Origin: Unio delphinus
Taxonomy: Eukaryota > Mollusca > Bivalvia > Unionida > Unionidae
Reading direction: 5' to 3'
Assembly (NCBI GenBank): GCA_029339505.1
Contig: JAQISU010000069.1
Span: 8,497,501 to 8,561,500 of the forward strand
Length of the DNA stretch: 64,000 nucleotides
The notes beneath the pieces were generated by a model. It saw nothing but the letters and a program-made list of their open reading frames with translations, searched no databases and was not told the DNA's origin. The translations under genes and the position numbers were made by a program. How positions within the stretch are numbered: the stretch's first letter is position 1; every line of letters begins with the position of its first letter. Of this stretch, positions 9,952 to 20,430 are shown in pieces.

Positions 9952-10009
9952 ATATGATAATACATATTTCTAATTCATTTTTCAAAAATAAATGAGCCGT
10001 TAATATTTT

Positions 10010-10312
10010 CAAAATTCAGTCTGTATATATAAATATCTTTTTTAAAATTAATTCTGTATATATAACTATATTTTTTAAAATTAATTCGGTATATATAAAT
10101 ATATTTTTTAAAATTAATTCTGTATATATAAATATATTTTTTAAAATTAATTCGGTATATATAAATATATTTTTTAAAATTAATTCTGTATATATAAATA
10201 TATTTTTTAAAATTAATTCTGTATATATAAATATATTTTTTAAAATTAATTCGGTATATATAAATATCTTTTTTAAAATTAATTCTATATATATAAATAT
10301 AAATGCAGACAA
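10010..10312. repeat. 33-bp minisatellite
   Basis: About nine units of tatatataaatatatttttt followed by aaaattaattctg. Long ORFs on the minus strand are repeat artefacts. Confidence 0.92.
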
Positions 10313-10799
10313 AAATAAATAACAACCATGATGAGCGGTTGTCAGTCATTTGGCCCCCTTGATATAGGCCACTGTGTCTTTCATAGGGTTCTTTCTTTGA
10401 GTATTTCCATTTTGTTTCTGAGATTTCTTCGATCTCGATTTGACCCTATTTGGCCGGTAATTCATTTTTGAACACCATACGGGGCTACCCAAATGTGACG
10501 GAGAGCTAATTACATCCATGGATGTTATTTATTTTAGGTCATTTATATTTACATTCACCGGAAACATATTCCCCTAAGAGTGAATCTAACTCGTCAAATA
10601 ACGGGTTAGAATCACAAGAGGGTATGTTTACGTGAAATGACCTAGAGGTTACATATATACGACAACACATCTTTGGAACTCCTTGGTTGCCTTCACATCC
10701 AAATAAGCCCAAAGGAAACCCGAAACATACATCTCCGGAAGGGAGGCCTAACGTGGCAAACGCCATCTTAGACCGCCCAGAAGATATGCTTGGGGTGAC

Positions 10800-11035
10800 G
10801 TCACAACATATACTTAATTAAGGACAGCACAAATACCGTATATATCTCCACTCGAGTGTTGTGGCAAATTGTAGGTATACATATACTTAATTAACTTAAT
10901 TAAGGACAGCACAAATACCGTATATATCTCCACTCGAGTGTTGTGGCAAATTGTAGGTATACATATACTTAATTAAGGACAGTACATCTCCACTCAGATT
11001 GTAGGTATACATATACTTAATTAACTTAATTAAGG
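10800..11035. repeat. 70-85-bp direct repeats
   Basis: Three copies, the last truncated, of a unit with cttaattaaggacagcac, ccactcgagtgttgtgg and gtaggtatacatatac. Confidence 0.85.
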
Positions 11036-11261
11036 ATGGATTATTATTCAATGATGATGTAATGATGATGGGACGGCACAAGACAGCACAAACATGAAAC
11101 GACGGGGCTGATTTTCTACGGCCATCCGACCAATCAAAGTAACCCATGAAATTAAACCCGGTTGCATGATTGAGAAAAGCCAACCACGCACACGTGTCAA
11201 TGGCGTGGGTTATTTTTGACTGGTCGGATTGGCCTTTGAAAGCCCCAGCTTTAAACCTTTT

Positions 11262-11925
11262 ATTTAGTATATAAGGTGACTAATACAGCAGCGTCAATCC
11301 ACAGAGTGTGTTATTTTATTTTCTTGAATTACTCGTTAATGGTGCCTCACAGTATTTAAATGAGACAGAATATTTGCATAAAGCACTAAAAAAAAGAATA
11401 TAATCGTTTGAAAACATTTTATATTTGATTTCTTTTCTAATTAATTATAGCCCAAGCCGCTGAATCACAATTTAAGGGGAAATAACCCGACACCATCTAA
11501 GGGAGAGAGTATATAAGGCGACTTAATACAGCAATCCACAGGGTGTGTTATTTTATTTTCTTGAATTACTTATTAATGGTGTTTCACGGTATTTAAATGA
11601 GACTGAATATTTGCATTAAACACTAGAAAAAAGAATATAATTGTTTGAAAACAATTATTTCCTTACAAAACAATGCCCAGCCGCTGAATCACAATAACCC
11701 ATAAAACAAGTTAACACAATCTAAGGGAGAAAGTATATAAGGTAACTTAATACAGCAATCCACAGGGTGTTATTTTATTTTCTTAAATTACTTATTAATG
11801 GTGTTTCACGGTATTTAAATGAGACAGAATATTTGACTTAAACACTAAAAAAAAAAAGAAAATATTTCTTTCTTATAAAACAATACCCAGCCGCTGAATC
11901 ACAATCTAAGAGAGATAACTCCCTT
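11262..11925. repeat. Three tandem copies of a roughly 230-bp unit with a TATA-like start
   Basis: Each copy begins agtatataaggtgac(t) or a close variant, then aatacagcaatccacag, tgttattttattttctt, a tract ending atttaaatgagac, an A-rich stretch and agccgctgaatcacaat. The repeated tatataagg resembles a TATA box but no ORF follows. Confidence 0.8.
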
Positions 11926-11946
11926 GGTTATATCCATTGGTTATAT

Positions 11947-12453
11947 TTAAGAGTTGTCTCCCTTGGTGTTATAGACATACGAAAATCGATTTTTTTGTCC
12001 TCTCTCTTTTGAAATGGCCGAATTTTGTACTCCTGTTGCAACCTTTTGTACCGAGGCTCTACAAATATTGAAATACTTACCGGCTTCATTCATAGATGAA
12101 AATATTTTTTCTGTATTCAAAGATTTCACAGGTCTCTTCCCAACCGTTTTGCAAGTGCCAGTTCTTCCTCGTTTTGAATTCTCACTTTGTGAAATAGCCT
12201 GTAGATTTGGTAAAGAATTATTCTGAGAATCGGAATCAATATGATCAATAACATAACCATCCTTGATCAATCCATTAAACACCTCGAAGACGAATCTGTG
12301 ACAGAGATATTTTTTCTTCCCAGCACTAAACATCAAATACCCTCGATTAGTCACAAATCCAACTGGATTCTTCAATCTGCGGTTTCTGATAATACCATCA
12401 CGGGATGCTTCATAATTAACAAGCACGGGGTGAGGTCTGAATTCTTGGTTCAT
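11947..12453 (-). CDS. HNH endonuclease of the homing type, element 1
   Basis: 168 residues starting MNQEFRPHPVLVNYEAS. The N-terminus fits a NUMOD4-like module (YEASRDGIIRNRRLKNPVG), followed by an HNH core (HRFVFEVFNG..VIDHIDSDSQNNSLPNLQAI) and a C-terminal NUMOD1-like DNA-binding helix (SSMNEAGKYFNICRASVQKVATG). Such proteins are DNA nickases or endonucleases, often selfish. The gene is 13 bp downstream of the Cys-rich gene. The last eight residues derive from the nested insertion, but the catalytic part is intact. Both elements have it, in the same place, as a free-standing gene. Confidence 0.85.
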   Translation of the reverse strand: MNQEFRPHPVLVNYEASRDGIIRNRRLKNPVGFVTNRGYLMFSAGKKKYLCHRFVFEVFNGLIKDGYVIDHIDSDSQNNSLPNLQAISQSENSKRGRTGTCKTVGKRPVKSLNTEKIFSSMNEAGKYFNICRASVQKVATGVQNSAISKERGQKNRFSYVYNTKGDNS

Positions 12454-12466
12454 TTGTATAATAACA

Positions 12467-12808
12467 CTATTTTTCTAATTCATTGTTTGGTTTAATTATA
12501 AGTCTCTGTATATAATCTTGAGGAGTCTTTATGATTTTGTCATCGTTGGGGTCAATGACAGTATTTTTTATTCTTTTATCATAATAGCGTTTTAGTTCCC
12601 TGTATCGTTTGCCGCCACACCTAAGACATAATTGCGATTTTCCCCTGACCCCAACCCCACATCGAATACAGGGTAACGGACCAAGGCTTCCACGACGAAA
12701 GCTTTGCATATGATACCAACAGAATTCATTTCTGCATGATTTGTTACACGGTGTCACTGATCCAATCATAAGCCATTTGCAATGATTCATTATACTTAAA
12801 TCTTTCAT
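12467..12808 (-). CDS. Cys-rich zinc-binding protein, element 1
   Basis: 113 residues from MKDLSIMNHCKWLMIG. Cysteine groups at the N-terminus (PCNKSCRNEFCWYHM) and a four-Cys ribbon (PCIRCGVGVRGKSQLCLRCGG) suggest binding of two zinc ions; the tail is basic, then acidic. It is divergent from the polymerase gene with only 24 bp between starts, and it precedes the HNH gene. In element 2 only a 15-codon remnant survives at 51292-51339. Its role is unknown; the resemblance of the Cys pattern to that of HNH-associated zinc modules is only a hint. Confidence 0.6.
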   Translation of the reverse strand: MKDLSIMNHCKWLMIGSVTPCNKSCRNEFCWYHMQSFRRGSLGPLPCIRCGVGVRGKSQLCLRCGGKRYRELKRYYDKRIKNTVIDPNDDKIIKTPQDYIQRLIIKPNNELEK

Positions 12809-12832
12809 TTAAATGCTTGTTTTCATTATAGT

Positions 12833-15800
12833 ATGGAGGAGTTCGAGAGATTATCGAAAATTAAGCCCTGGAAAAGTGTTCAATTCAATCTTGATAGAGT
12901 TTCTGATACACCAAAGAATAAAATTCTTGATAGAAACTTGATTAGTAAAATCAGAGACTGTTTTAATGAATTCAAGCGTGATGGGGCAGCTCATTGTTGG
13001 TCAACATTTCGAATTGATGGTGTTGTTGACGCTACCATGAATGATGAAAAAGCAGCAGTGATAATCTCAAATGTTGGGGAAGAAAGAAATTTTTTTCGAA
13101 TAAAATTCCTTATCCGTGATAAAGGAAAATGGATCATTAGGGACAAATACGAGCCTATTCTTAAGGACAAAAAAACTGTCACTGTGACTCAGGATTCAAA
13201 ACCAGGAATTTTGACTGGACTTGATAAACCCTACTACGAAAAATCTTATCCTGTCACAGTAGTTGTTTACGGGATATATCCACTCAATGACAAACCTGAT
13301 ATTGCAAAACTAGCACCCATGAAATATTCGACAGGGCTCAATTGTGTAGCAGCACGAATAATAGAACACTTCACAAATGCGTCCCGGGGAAATAAACTAA
13401 CTGATCTAAGACAAAAAAAAAATAACCGAGTGGGAGTTCACGGTAAAAGAGCATGGGGCAACAATTCAGGATATAACTAAATTAGAAAAATCATTAAGAT
13501 TTCCAATATCGGTAAGGACAATCACCGGAGAAGTATTATACGAATCGAAATATAAATCACAGGGAGCTCCCATTGAAATTATTGACCATAACGCACACGC
13601 GTGGTCATCTGCAGTAACAATATTCCCACGGGATAGAACCGTAAAATATCTATCCCAAACCGAAGAGTTTTTTTCAGAGCAGAAATTATTTGATGCTATT
13701 TACCATTTGAGTAAAAACGATCCTGTGTCAGTGTGGCTATTTCATAGTACTTCAGACGAAGAATGTAGATTTGATCAGTTTGTAAGGCCCAACGGAGAAT
13801 TATACCGTACTGAAGAGCTGCATAATCAAATGAAACAACTAGCAAGTGAGTTTTCTCTGGAGGAAGACAACGATCAATTATTAGCAAACTGTTTTACAGT
13901 ACCATCCATTGCAGCACATTTTGCTAGAAAGAAAAACGCGTGGAAACCAACCTGAAGTGAGTTCTTATCAGATGTCAAATTGTCCTGTCTTGAATACAGC
14001 CATGGAGGATTATGGAACACAAAATACACCGCTGATACCGTTATTTCAGTTGATATGATTGCGTGTTATCCAGGAAGTTTTCTTGGGTATGGAGAGTGTG
14101 AGAAATATTTCAAACGATTTGGACACCCTACACACGAAATGACCCGTGTTGCTATTAATGGACCACTGCCACATTTCGATTTAACCGGATTCGCTTGTGT
14201 AGTATCATTTGAAATGGCTGAAGGACTTCATCCGTGTAGTTATCTTTGGATTGGTAAACACATGTCTGAAAAACACTGGATGCCAATAGTGTTATTACGG
14301 TATATGCTTGATTGTAAGATGTTAAAATCATTAATTGTCAGTGAAGCAATTATATCCTATCGAGCACAGAAATCAGTCTGGTTACCACAACCTGATCTAG
14401 AAAAAATAATTAGCGAAGAGCGAAAACTGTTTCCAAATTTCAGTGAACAACAAATCATGGATTGGTCCAGACAGTTATTTGAAATCAGAAACAATGAAGC
14501 AAAAGACCTTGGACGAAGAATAATCGGTAAATTTACCCAAGGTGGCAAAGATGATAATACGAGATATTCTTCACGATTGATTATAGACAATGCTGAATAC
14601 GATTTTGTAATCACTGATTTAACGAATAGGGGCCTATATGTCAATCGTAAGGATGCATTTATGTCCGATGGAACCAAATTGGGTACAATTGTTACTTACA
14701 CTGATGGATACAATCCGCAGTACACACATTTGAGAGCTTCTATGCTTGGTTATGCTTCTATTAATTTATTTTCAATGATCAATAGATTTCCTACCACCGC
14801 AGTTAGAGTTGCTACTGATTCATTTTACATAAATAGCAAAATGACTGATTTTAAGGCTACTGGCAACGAGAATTGGGGGTCATGGAGAATTAAGAAGGAA
14901 ATGCTTCATGATTATATTCCATCAGCAGATGTTACCATTGAAAATAATTACTTAGAAAGCAATCAGTGTTCAGAATTTTCTAGTGCACCACCGATTTCTG
15001 ATCCAATCTGTAGATATAAAACAGTTTATTTAAACGGCTGTGGTGGGTCAGGAAAAACAACCCGGGCAATTGAGTTATTTCGTGGGAAAAATCCAAACAT
15101 GATTGTGCTAACACCGACTCACAGACTTGCAAGAGAAATGATACAGAGAGGGGTAAATGCCTGCACTTATCATAGTTTCTTTAGATGGAAGGGAGATAAA
15201 TGGACTCCTGAGCGCATGGGAGAGAAATTTATTCCTGAAATTATCATTTGGGATGAAAGAGACACAGTGTCCGAAGATGTCTTAAAAATATTTCTTGAGT
15301 GGTTGTTATTGAAGAATACAAAAGTCGTCATGTGCGGTGATCACGGCCAACCACCACCATTTGTCGGTGCATCTCCCCATGAATGGCTAAAGGGTTTTGT
15401 AGACTATTATGAAGAAATTGATACCGATCATAGATCACTTGATAATGAATTAAAAGAATTTAAGAAACTAATTAGATTACAACCGGATAAAATCCAGTGT
15501 GAAATAGCCCGTGAAATAATTTCGGAAACTCCCATGAATGAGTTTTGGGAAGCGTGGAGACCAAATGATTTAATCATTGCAAGTAGAAAAATAGTCAGGG
15601 ACACACTTCAGATGAAGTTATTTGAATTGCATAAACAAAAATTTGCAACACTTCCAGTGCCCCTCTGTTATAGGCCATCGGATACACGAAAACAGAACAT
15701 CGAAGTTGATATTCCAGGACAGAGTGAAAAGCAGATTCTCGTATTAAATGATATTGTGCTGGTTGATATCAATGTCGTTGAAGATGCATTGCGTGCTAAT

Positions 15801-16278
15801 AAATCCCCATGGACGCTAGGTTATGCAGCAACAATACACTCTTCACAGGGATTGACTATATCGGATACAATTGTTTGGATGGTAGATAATCGCATAGAAT
15901 GGTCGAATTTAGTCTATCTCGCAGTGTCTAGAGTACGAAAAATAAATCAACTTCGAAGAATTGTCGTTGGCGAAGCCAGTGGCGATGATGAAATCATTGG
16001 CGATGATAATGATATTATTGATAAAAAACTCTCCGGTTACAAACAACAAGACAAAAAAAAAACAACGAGAATTTGATATTGATGCTGAATTAATAATCAC
16101 TTTGAAGCAACAACAAAATAATCACTGCGCAAGTTGCAATTGTATAATGCGTTGGCAGTATTCGGATAAGGATCCTCGCCAATTCACCGTTGACAGAAAA
16201 AATAACAATCTCGGTCATGTCAGAAATAATGTGATGTTGACTTGTCTTGAGTGCAATAGACGCAAGGGTGCTAGTTAA
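12833..16278 (+). pseudogene. DNA polymerase B - SF1 helicase - HNH fusion, broken, element 1
   Basis: Collinear with the intact 1296-residue gene at 47377-51267. The first 195 or so codons are open, then a ten-A run (13413-13422; element 2 has nine bases there) shifts the frame. A TGA at 13953-13955 replaces an Arg codon (CGA in element 2). The polymerase and helicase modules are then open from 13956 to about 16050. A second ten-A run (16053-16062; nine in element 2) displaces the C-terminal HNH module. Motif A (SVDMIACYPGS), motif C (VRVATDSFY), Walker A (NGCGGSGKTT), GDHGQPPP and TIHSSQGLT are all still readable. It lacks the N-terminal 30-residue repeats of element 2. The stop overlaps the convergent integrase stop by 8 bp. 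Confidence 0.92.
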
Positions 16279-17221
16279 GCCCATGCGGTGGTAATTGAGT
16301 ATCCTCAGGTATCACTTGTAATTGTTGTCTTGTAAAACCCCTTTGAGGGGCAGTTGAATCCAGTTTATAGATTGGAAGTCTACCCGTAGATCGTGTTATA
16401 CTAGATATCTTATGTGCAGTAATACTCCAAATAGGATCAGCCCTTTTTCTGCCCCCTTCAAGCTCTCCTGGTTCATATAAATACCTCACAATGACATTAC
16501 TACCAAGAATTGGTTGGGAAACGCTAAAATCTTTTTGAATTTCCATTTCAGGTATTGACTTCTTTTTAATCGCATTGATAGGTTTCAAATTAATTGTTCT
16601 AGTAATCTCGTTATTCAGTGCAGTAATCACAGCTGGTAACCTTTTAACCCATTCACGGGATCTTTTTTCTTGGATGAATTCTTTTGCGTATTGATATCCA
16701 AATAACCGCTCAGCAAGGGTTTTATTAAACCGTTCTACAATTGCCTGATCACGATGTAGCGCAGTATGTCCTCGTCTGATAGTGACTTTATGATTTTTCA
16801 TTATTGATAACACTGCACCCTGAAATTCCTTGCCAGGATCAATTTGTAATAGATTTGGCCAGTGCAGAGGACTCCTTCGATAAATCCTTTCAAATGCAGA
16901 AGCCACTTCAGTGGCTGATTTTGTTTTTAACGGTTCTGCTTCTTTGTATCGACTTGCAATATCAACTACGGTTAATGCGTATTTGTAACCACGATCATGT
17001 GGCAGAAATAATATATCAGCCTGATGAACTTCATTGGGTCCGGTCACATCAAAATGCGAGAAATTGATTTGTTTAGGCGGTGGTAGATAAATTTGCCATA
17101 GTGCCTGTTTGGATAACCAATGAGCCGCAGTGGTTTTTTTCACTTTTGCAGCGCTAGCGAGTTTATGGATTGCTGATTTACCCCTCCAGTATCCTCTTGG
17201 GGAATAATAAATAGATTCCAT
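16271..17221 (-). CDS. DDE (rve-type) integrase, element 1
   Basis: 316 residues from MESIYYSPRGYWRG (ATG 17221); in-frame codons upstream to 17242 have no ATG. It is the Polinton integrase, which would insert the linear element and generate the target duplication. Order: N-terminal helical region, rve core with Asp in VHQADILFLP, Asp in LLQIDPGKEF and Glu in DQAIVERFNKTLAERL (last two 35 apart), and an SH3-like C-terminal domain (NVIVRYLYEPGELEGG). It appears uninterrupted, unlike most neighbours. Compared with element 2 it lacks a short in-frame palindrome segment before VSQPILGS. It lies 7 bp after the PLA2 stop and is convergent with the polymerase. Confidence 0.92.
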   Translation of the reverse strand: MESIYYSPRGYWRGKSAIHKLASAAKVKKTTAAHWLSKQALWQIYLPPPKQINFSHFDVTGPNEVHQADILFLPHDRGYKYALTVVDIASRYKEAEPLKTKSATEVASAFERIYRRSPLHWPNLLQIDPGKEFQGAVLSIMKNHKVTIRRGHTALHRDQAIVERFNKTLAERLFGYQYAKEFIQEKRSREWVKRLPAVITALNNEITRTINLKPINAIKKKSIPEMEIQKDFSVSQPILGSNVIVRYLYEPGELEGGRKRADPIWSITAHKISSITRSTGRLPIYKLDSTAPQRGFTRQQLQVIPEDTQLPPHGLN

Positions 17222-17228
17222 GTTGTTA

Positions 17229-17589
17229 TTAATTACCAGCACCTAACATCAATTTACTTTTCATAGCCGATTTTATCAAAAAGGAAGCCAATTTTTCTTT
17301 GAAAGATGTATCAGAAATAGCATTTAACGCATGAATTAATTTCACATCTGCTAGATGCCTGTGCTGCAGATTACTGCTTTTATAAGATACATCATGAAGG
17401 TGACAGGCCTTATCAATAGCTTTTTGTTGGTTCCTCACCGGGTCGGGGCTGATTTTGATCATTGAGTCTGATATCAAGTCTTGTTCCCGGTCCACAGTAG
17501 CTATATCCTGGAAGGTGCTTTTCTCCAGGGTATTTTGCCCATGGGGTTCCAGGGAGTTTAGTTAGCTTGGCTGCGATATCACCTCCTCG
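17229..17589 (-). pseudogene. Parvovirus VP1-like PLA2 domain, frameshifted, element 1
   Basis: Read in the -1 frame relative to the zinc-ribbon gene. It keeps LPGTPWAKYPG, the calcium-loop motif YCGPGT and the catalytic DKACHLHD (His-Asp dyad), the signature of secreted and parvoviral phospholipase A2. There is no ATG before the catalytic core. A one-base indel in an A run near 17421-17425 separates the loop half from the HD half, so this copy is dead. The element 2 copy (46058-46417) is open throughout. The usual role in parvoviruses is endosomal membrane breach. Confidence 0.82.
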
Positions 17590-17759
17590 TTTTTTTTTAA
17601 AGGTTCCTTGAGTTCCTTGGGTTTAGAAACAAATCTAAATTTCTTTGTACTACATTGTACGCATTTACCAGAAAGCGCTGATCGGTTATTTTTAGTTGTA
17701 ATCGTCGTCAAGTCATCTGTGCCAGTACGTTTTTTACACTTCACACAATATAGATCCAT
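17562..17759 (-). CDS. Zinc-ribbon protein (DUF5679-like), element 1
   Basis: 65 residues starting MDLYCVKCKKRTGTDD. Two CxxC pairs (YCVKCK and GKCVQCS) form a zinc ribbon with a TTKNNRSALSGKC linker, like small viral zinc-ribbon proteins. Its frame runs over a nine-A run and ends ISQPS. Starts are divergent from the ATPase with only 17 bp between. It may be made alone or as the N-terminal part of a frameshifted zinc-ribbon/PLA2 protein. Confidence 0.8.
   Translation of the reverse strand: MDLYCVKCKKRTGTDDLTTITTKNNRSALSGKCVQCSTKKFRFVSKPKELKEPLKKNEEVISQPS
17589..17595 (-). promoter_or_regulatory. Candidate -1 ribosomal frameshift heptamer A AAA AAC, element 1
   Basis: In the zinc-ribbon frame the codons read tta aaa aaa aac gag, giving the classical A AAA AAC heptamer in the correct phase. 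A -1 slip enters the PLA2 frame at cga. The same bases and phase occur at 46052-46058. Confidence 0.55.
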
Positions 17760-17776
17760 AATTTATATATAACGGC

Positions 17777-18442
17777 ATGAATATAATTGATTATTCAGCT
17801 ACCCGACGACGGGAACCTATTAAACATCATGAAATGTTGCCGAATTCAATTAGAATGATTATAATCGGACCATCTGGAAGCGGAAAGACACAACTGCCAC
17901 TTAATTTGATAACGAGATGGATGAAATGGAACAAATTGTATTTAATAGCCCCGAGTGTAGACGATCAGCGATGCTATGAAGTGCTAAAGGATTTTAACGA
18001 GAAAGCAAAAGAATTTCAAATCGATGAAGATTTTATTGAGTTTATTACTGATATAGAGGAAGCCCCGAGCATTGATGCTATTGATGGAAGTATTAACAAT
18101 TTAGTGGTATACGATGATATCATGTTAGATAATCAAAAAAATCCTGCTAGAATATTTTCCTGAGGCAGGCATAAAAACACTGATGTGATATATGTCACTC
18201 AACGATACACTCAGATACCAAAAGTGATCAGAGATAACTGCAATGTGTTGTGTGTATTTAACGGCGTTGATACTTATACGCTACGAAATATTCATCAGAC
18301 CTGGTGCAGCGGTGATATGAATCATAATCAATTTAGAAATTTCTTTAGTCACGCTCAGTCAAAACCACACGGATTTGTGACAATAAATTTAGCAGACCCT
18401 AGGACACGATATCGTATCGGACTGGATCAAATATTCGGTTAA
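17777..18442 (+). pseudogene. FtsK/A32-like packaging ATPase, one nonsense codon, element 1
   Basis: 222 codons from MNIIDYSATRRREP. It has Walker A (IIIGPSGSGKT), Walker B (NLVVYDDIM) and the DVIYVTQRY sensor region, ending IGLDQIFG. This is the DNA-packaging ATPase that pumps the genome into capsids. A TGA at 18161-18163 replaces an Arg codon (CGT in element 2) just before GRHKNTD; the frame stays open on both sides. The last 44 bp (18404-18447) plus the TIR are duplicated in inverted form at the left end (2387-2430). Confidence 0.92.
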
Positions 18443-18447
18443 CCCAT

Positions 18448-18675
18448 AGCAGCAGAGAGGGTGAGTGACAACATCATTGCGGCATTTATGATTCATCAAC
18501 GAAAACGCGAATACAGTATCCCATGTTTTCAGACAACAATCATTAAGGGTCGGAGACTTATTTTTTTTCTGGTTAAAAACATGAGATTTCGCGAGAAGGG
18601 TCTATTCGTACCGTTTTAAGGGTATAATAAAAAATAACCGAAAAAAAGGTTGTCTGATTCACCCTCTCTGCTGCT
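18448..18675. repeat. Right terminal inverted repeat, element 1
   Basis: 228 bp, inverted copy of 2159-2386, with agcagcagagagggtg at the inner edge and caccctctctgctgct at the outer edge. Confidence 0.93.
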
Positions 18676-18680
18676 GCCAT
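18676..18680. repeat. 5-bp target site duplication, right (element 1)
   Basis: gccat, identical to 2154-2158. Confidence 0.85.
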
Positions 18681-20430
18681 AGTAGCTCATCACCATAAAA
18701 AATTCAGGTATATACAAATTATTCCTCATTGATGAAGCATAGAACATCAGTGTTTATATACAAAATCTTTGACATGTTTCGGCTGAGAAGTTGTTTACAG
18801 CATCTCCGATCTCTTTTTTTTCTTTTTTGTTTTTGGTTCTACTTAAGGCGGCAGTGTTCGGCATAAGATTCGGATCACCTCCTCTGACATCAGATAGCAC
18901 GTGATACTTTGAAATCTTGAGTAGGAATTACATTTAGTAAACATGTGAAATGATAGGGATCATTAGTAAAATATTTAAAAAGAAAATACTCTGATCATAC
19001 TATTATCAATATATAACTGATTTCAAACAACGATTATATTAGTAATAATATAATTATATTTGTAATTGTTCCATATTTAATTCATTTTGTGTGATTCACC
19101 TTTGTACATTATCAAAAATAAAGTTCATTTGTGCTACCTGGTTTTTCTTGTTTGTAAGCTATAAATAAATTCTTTGCAGATGTCTGAGTTAAAAATATAT
19201 TATTTCTTTAGTAATTTATATTGTTCTGGAAGCGAATATATTACCAACATCATGATAATTGTCATGTCTTACGGAGTTTTAATCCAGGTTTTTATAAATA
19301 TAATTTTTAAGTCCCTCCTTTAAGTTCTAATTCTGTATTTAGTGTTGTGTTTAGATACAATCTGAGATAATTCATTTGTTTAAAATGTATTCATTGGAAT
19401 TAAAAAGTGCTTTTCGAGATTTTTTGACTAAGTGCCTATTTTGGAATTAATGTAACTCATTTCAATGACATTTTGATTATAGTATTGTAATACATCAAGA
19501 ATATTGGCACATCAGCATATTTAGAACTCATTCGAAATAATCTAATATTTTTGACTTGTGATTGAACGTTTCGGATTATTAGCAATTTTATTCAGATACT
19601 TTGAAAGTCTTTCAATGTAATTTTGTATAAACGGAAAATAAATAATTTGTTGAAATAACTAAGCATGTTGGTTTCACTTCTCTGTTACTTAGTTTAATAT
19701 CTTAGAGTCGTAACATAATAATTATCATAAAATATAATCTGGGTATTACTTTATCTTTTGCAAATGTAAGGTGAATCATAATCTTAGAAACAATGATAAA
19801 TATACTTAATTTGACTTTCCTTGTAATATTTCGGAATTATTTACAATTTTATGTTCTTAATTATTACGCTTGCAAGATATTGAAAAAAAAATAATCTAAA
19901 ATGAATCTGCTCTATGAATAGCTTATAAAATATTTTTATTTCAGTCGTAACGTTTTGTATCTAAATTACGACTATATTGTTGATTATCTGCCGTAAATCG
20001 TTCTTCCTTTCTAGCCTGGAATATGGCAAAGGTACAACATTATAATCAAGCGTTTCGTAAGGCACTTAATACGATAGTTTCTTTTAATGTGATATTAATG
20101 GCATATTTGTTTTAATCTGCAAACTAGGCCCATGTACTGGCTTCATTTCAAGATAACATTTATATCTCAAGCTGGCTTGAAAAGAACAAAGGTTTGTAAA
20201 ACTGACAGAAATAAATAATAGTCCTGACGTTTTCATTAATCTTATATATATACACCCACATGGACATTATTAGTCAATTACGTTCAAAGGAAAAGTTTTA
20301 TTTGCGAATCTTAAGCTTTGATTTGTTATTAATTGATGACTATACCTATACATTATTGTTTTTAATACAGTGTTGATTTGTCATCGTCAGATTACCCTCT
20401 TTTTATAAAATTGCATTCTTTAGTCCAGGC
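18681..20430. other. Non-coding host DNA
   Basis: AT-rich unique sequence without a supportable ORF or known repeat. The first bases continue the minisatellite unit interrupted by element 1. Confidence 0.6.

Larger units (their letters stand above)
9970..11965. mobile_element. Nested repeat-rich insertion of about 2 kb in element 1
   Basis: Element 2 has only 44 bp between the homologous genes (51857-51900), so about 2 kb here is extra. It contains a 33-bp minisatellite, 70-85-bp repeats and three copies of a roughly 230-bp unit. The last codons of the HNH ORF (YNTKGDNS) come from its right edge. The edge carries agagataactccctt, a motif I associate with mollusc repeats. I could not find clear terminal repeats or a target duplication, so its class is unknown. 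Short ORFs in it look spurious. Confidence 0.65.
2159..18675. mobile_element. Element 1: decayed Polinton/Maverick-type (adintovirus-like) provirus
   Basis: A 16.5-kb element bounded by 228-bp terminal inverted repeats starting AG and ending CT, with a 5-bp target duplication. It encodes the Polinton hallmark set: rve-type integrase, protein-primed-type family B polymerase, FtsK/A32-like packaging ATPase, adenain-like protease, double jelly-roll capsid protein and penton-like protein. Virion genes are on the minus strand at the left; replication genes are at the right. At least ten frame lesions and a nested 2-kb insertion show it is a fossil. Gene order and orientation are the mirror image of element 2 at 44952-59783. 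It cannot be a retrovirus, as there is no reverse transcriptase, gag or LTR. Confidence 0.93.

Noticed and set aside
9975..10349. Overlapping 98- and 124-codon minus-strand ORFs
   Set aside because: 33-bp minisatellite within the nested insertion; no counterpart in element 2.
2159..18675. Endogenous retrovirus, because of the rve integrase
   Set aside because: No reverse transcriptase, gag or LTR; inverted terminal repeats and PolB, packaging ATPase and capsid genes show a Polinton-type DNA element.
2153..18681. 6-bp target duplication for element 1
   Set aside because: agccat versus gccata do not match; only the 5 bp gccat is shared.
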